Shown here in pieces: positions 19,536 through 20,089 of a stretch of 20,089 bases of DNA (its first letter is position 1; each line of letters opens with the position of its first letter). The stretch covers positions 1 to 20,089 of the forward strand of contig JBEQBT010000030.1 of assembly GCA_041639705.1 (NCBI GenBank). The letters run 5' to 3'. The stretch comes from JARDZI01 sp041639705 (lineage in GTDB: Bacteria > Bacillota > Clostridia > Clostridiales > Caloramatoraceae). The position numbers and the translations under genes are program-made. Under the pieces are notes generated by a model. That model made no database searches. It was not told the origin of the DNA and saw only the letters and a program-made list of their open reading frames with translations.

Positions 19536-20089
19536 ATGCCAATGATGATGATCCGAAATGATATAACTAAAATGCAAGTAGATGCTGTTGTAAATGCAGC
19601 AAACACAGCCTTAAAAATGGGTGGGGGAGTCTGCGGCGCAATATTTGCTGCAGCAGGTGCAAAGGAACTGCAGGAGGAATGTGACAAAATAGGTGGCTGC
19701 AGTGTTGGTAAAGCAGTTATCACAAAGGGTTATAACCTACCTGCAAAATATATTATTCATACAGTTGGTCCAATATGGCAGGGGGGCAATTCAGGGGAGG
19801 AAAAGCTTTTGCATAACTGCTATACTAATTCCATGCATCTTGCCCTGGATAATAATGTAAATTCAATTGCCTTTCCACTGATATCCTCGGGAATCTATGG
19901 CTACCCAAAGGACAAGGCACTTCAGGTTGCAATTTCTGCAATAGGAGAATTTTTATTAGATCATGAGATGAGGGTTTATTTGGTTGTATATGATAAGAAA
20001 GCCTTTGTTTTAAGTGAAAAGCTTTTTTCTTCAATTGAAAAATATATTGATGACAACTATGTTGAAGAGCACAGCATTAATGAAAAGGG
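19536..20089 (+). CDS. macro-domain protein (ADP-ribosyl/O-acetyl-ADP-ribose hydrolase-like), 5' part
   Basis: The frame starts at ATG 19536, eight bases after AGGGGGT (19521-19527), and is open through the window end (184 codons). It begins MPMMMIRNDITKMQVDAVVN then AANTALKMGGGVCGAIFAAA G, the adenosine-binding and catalytic loop of macro domains. GGCSVGKAVITKGYNLPAKY, IIHTVGPIWQGG and the diphosphate loop PLISSGIYGYPKDKAL (114-129) follow. Macro domains bind ADP-ribose, and MacroD/YmdB members remove it from proteins or hydrolyse O-acetyl-ADP-ribose. In those enzymes the motif is GGGVDGAIH, with Asp in catalysis; here it is GGGVCGAIF, so Asp is Cys33 and His is Phe. The C-terminal SSIEKYIDDNYVEEHSINEK continues past a normal domain end, so the full protein probably carries an extra region. 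The upstream 145-base gap holds a small inverted repeat (19491-19500/19508-19517) and no gene. Confidence 0.88.
   Translation, partial: MPMMMIRNDITKMQVDAVVNAANTALKMGGGVCGAIFAAAGAKELQEECDKIGGCSVGKAVITKGYNLPAKYIIHTVGPIWQGGNSGEEKLLHNCYTNSMHLALDNNVNSIAFPLISSGIYGYPKDKALQVAISAIGEFLLDHEMRVYLVVYDKKAFVLSEKLFSSIEKYIDDNYVEEHSINEK

Noticed and set aside
19514..20034. Minus-strand frames at the right end
   Set aside because: They are antisense to the plus-strand macro-domain gene, whose frame is open to the window end and clearly conserved.

Overview
The window looks like a low-GC Clostridia (Firmicutes) chromosome segment. The evidence is a Gram-positive PolC replicase, an ftsE-ftsX pair behind a PcsB-like coiled-coil gene, an EFR1-type flavodoxin/ferredoxin protein, an oxygen-sensitive molybdopterin oxidoreductase, AT-rich intergenic DNA and strong AGGAGG-type ribosome binding sites. 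I cannot name a genus. Bases 1-17 are an Illumina adapter tail, so the left end is an assembly edge. The right end cuts through a macro-domain gene.

Layout. 18-760: the end of an aconitase-superfamily large subunit, its terminator, and a decayed transketolase C-terminus. 765-1853: a divergent peroxide-defence pair, a thiol glutathione peroxidase (minus) and an OhrR-type MarR repressor (plus), with an OhrR-like operator between them. 2435-5985: a compact plus-strand cluster of a secreted coiled-coil protein, ftsE, ftsX and an EFR1 ferredoxin-like protein, most simply read as a divisome/cell-wall module. 5986-7975: a gene graveyard with kinase-like, ftsX-derived and ferredoxin-derived fragments, a 46-bp perfect palindrome and a truncated membrane/lipoprotein gene, around one intact UPF0158 gene. 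7976-8938: a D-2-hydroxyacid dehydrogenase. 8966-10613: a RAYT (REP-associated tyrosine transposase) element, the remains of an ECF sigma/anti-sigma pair, and a 62-bp derivative of the RAYT element. 10694-15034: polC. 15054-17149: repeats, a truncated L,D-transpeptidase-like gene ending in an IS605-like terminus, an orphan AbiEi-type regulator, and a broken nitroreductase ending at a second 60-bp RAYT derivative. 17168-20089: a molybdopterin oxidoreductase and the start of a macro-domain hydrolase.

The main theme is a visible transposon/non-autonomous family. The RAYT gene at 9052-9906 lies between two sequence arms. The same two arms, joined almost directly, form the free-standing hairpin elements at 10552-10613 and 17090-17149. 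The second of these still carries the RAYT stop codon, so the small elements look like internal deletions of the large one. Their borders coincide with broken genes (anti-sigma factor, nitroreductase). Other oddities include a tryptophan in the FtsE ABC signature, a molybdoenzyme missing one Fe-S cysteine, and a macro domain with cysteine where aspartate is usual.
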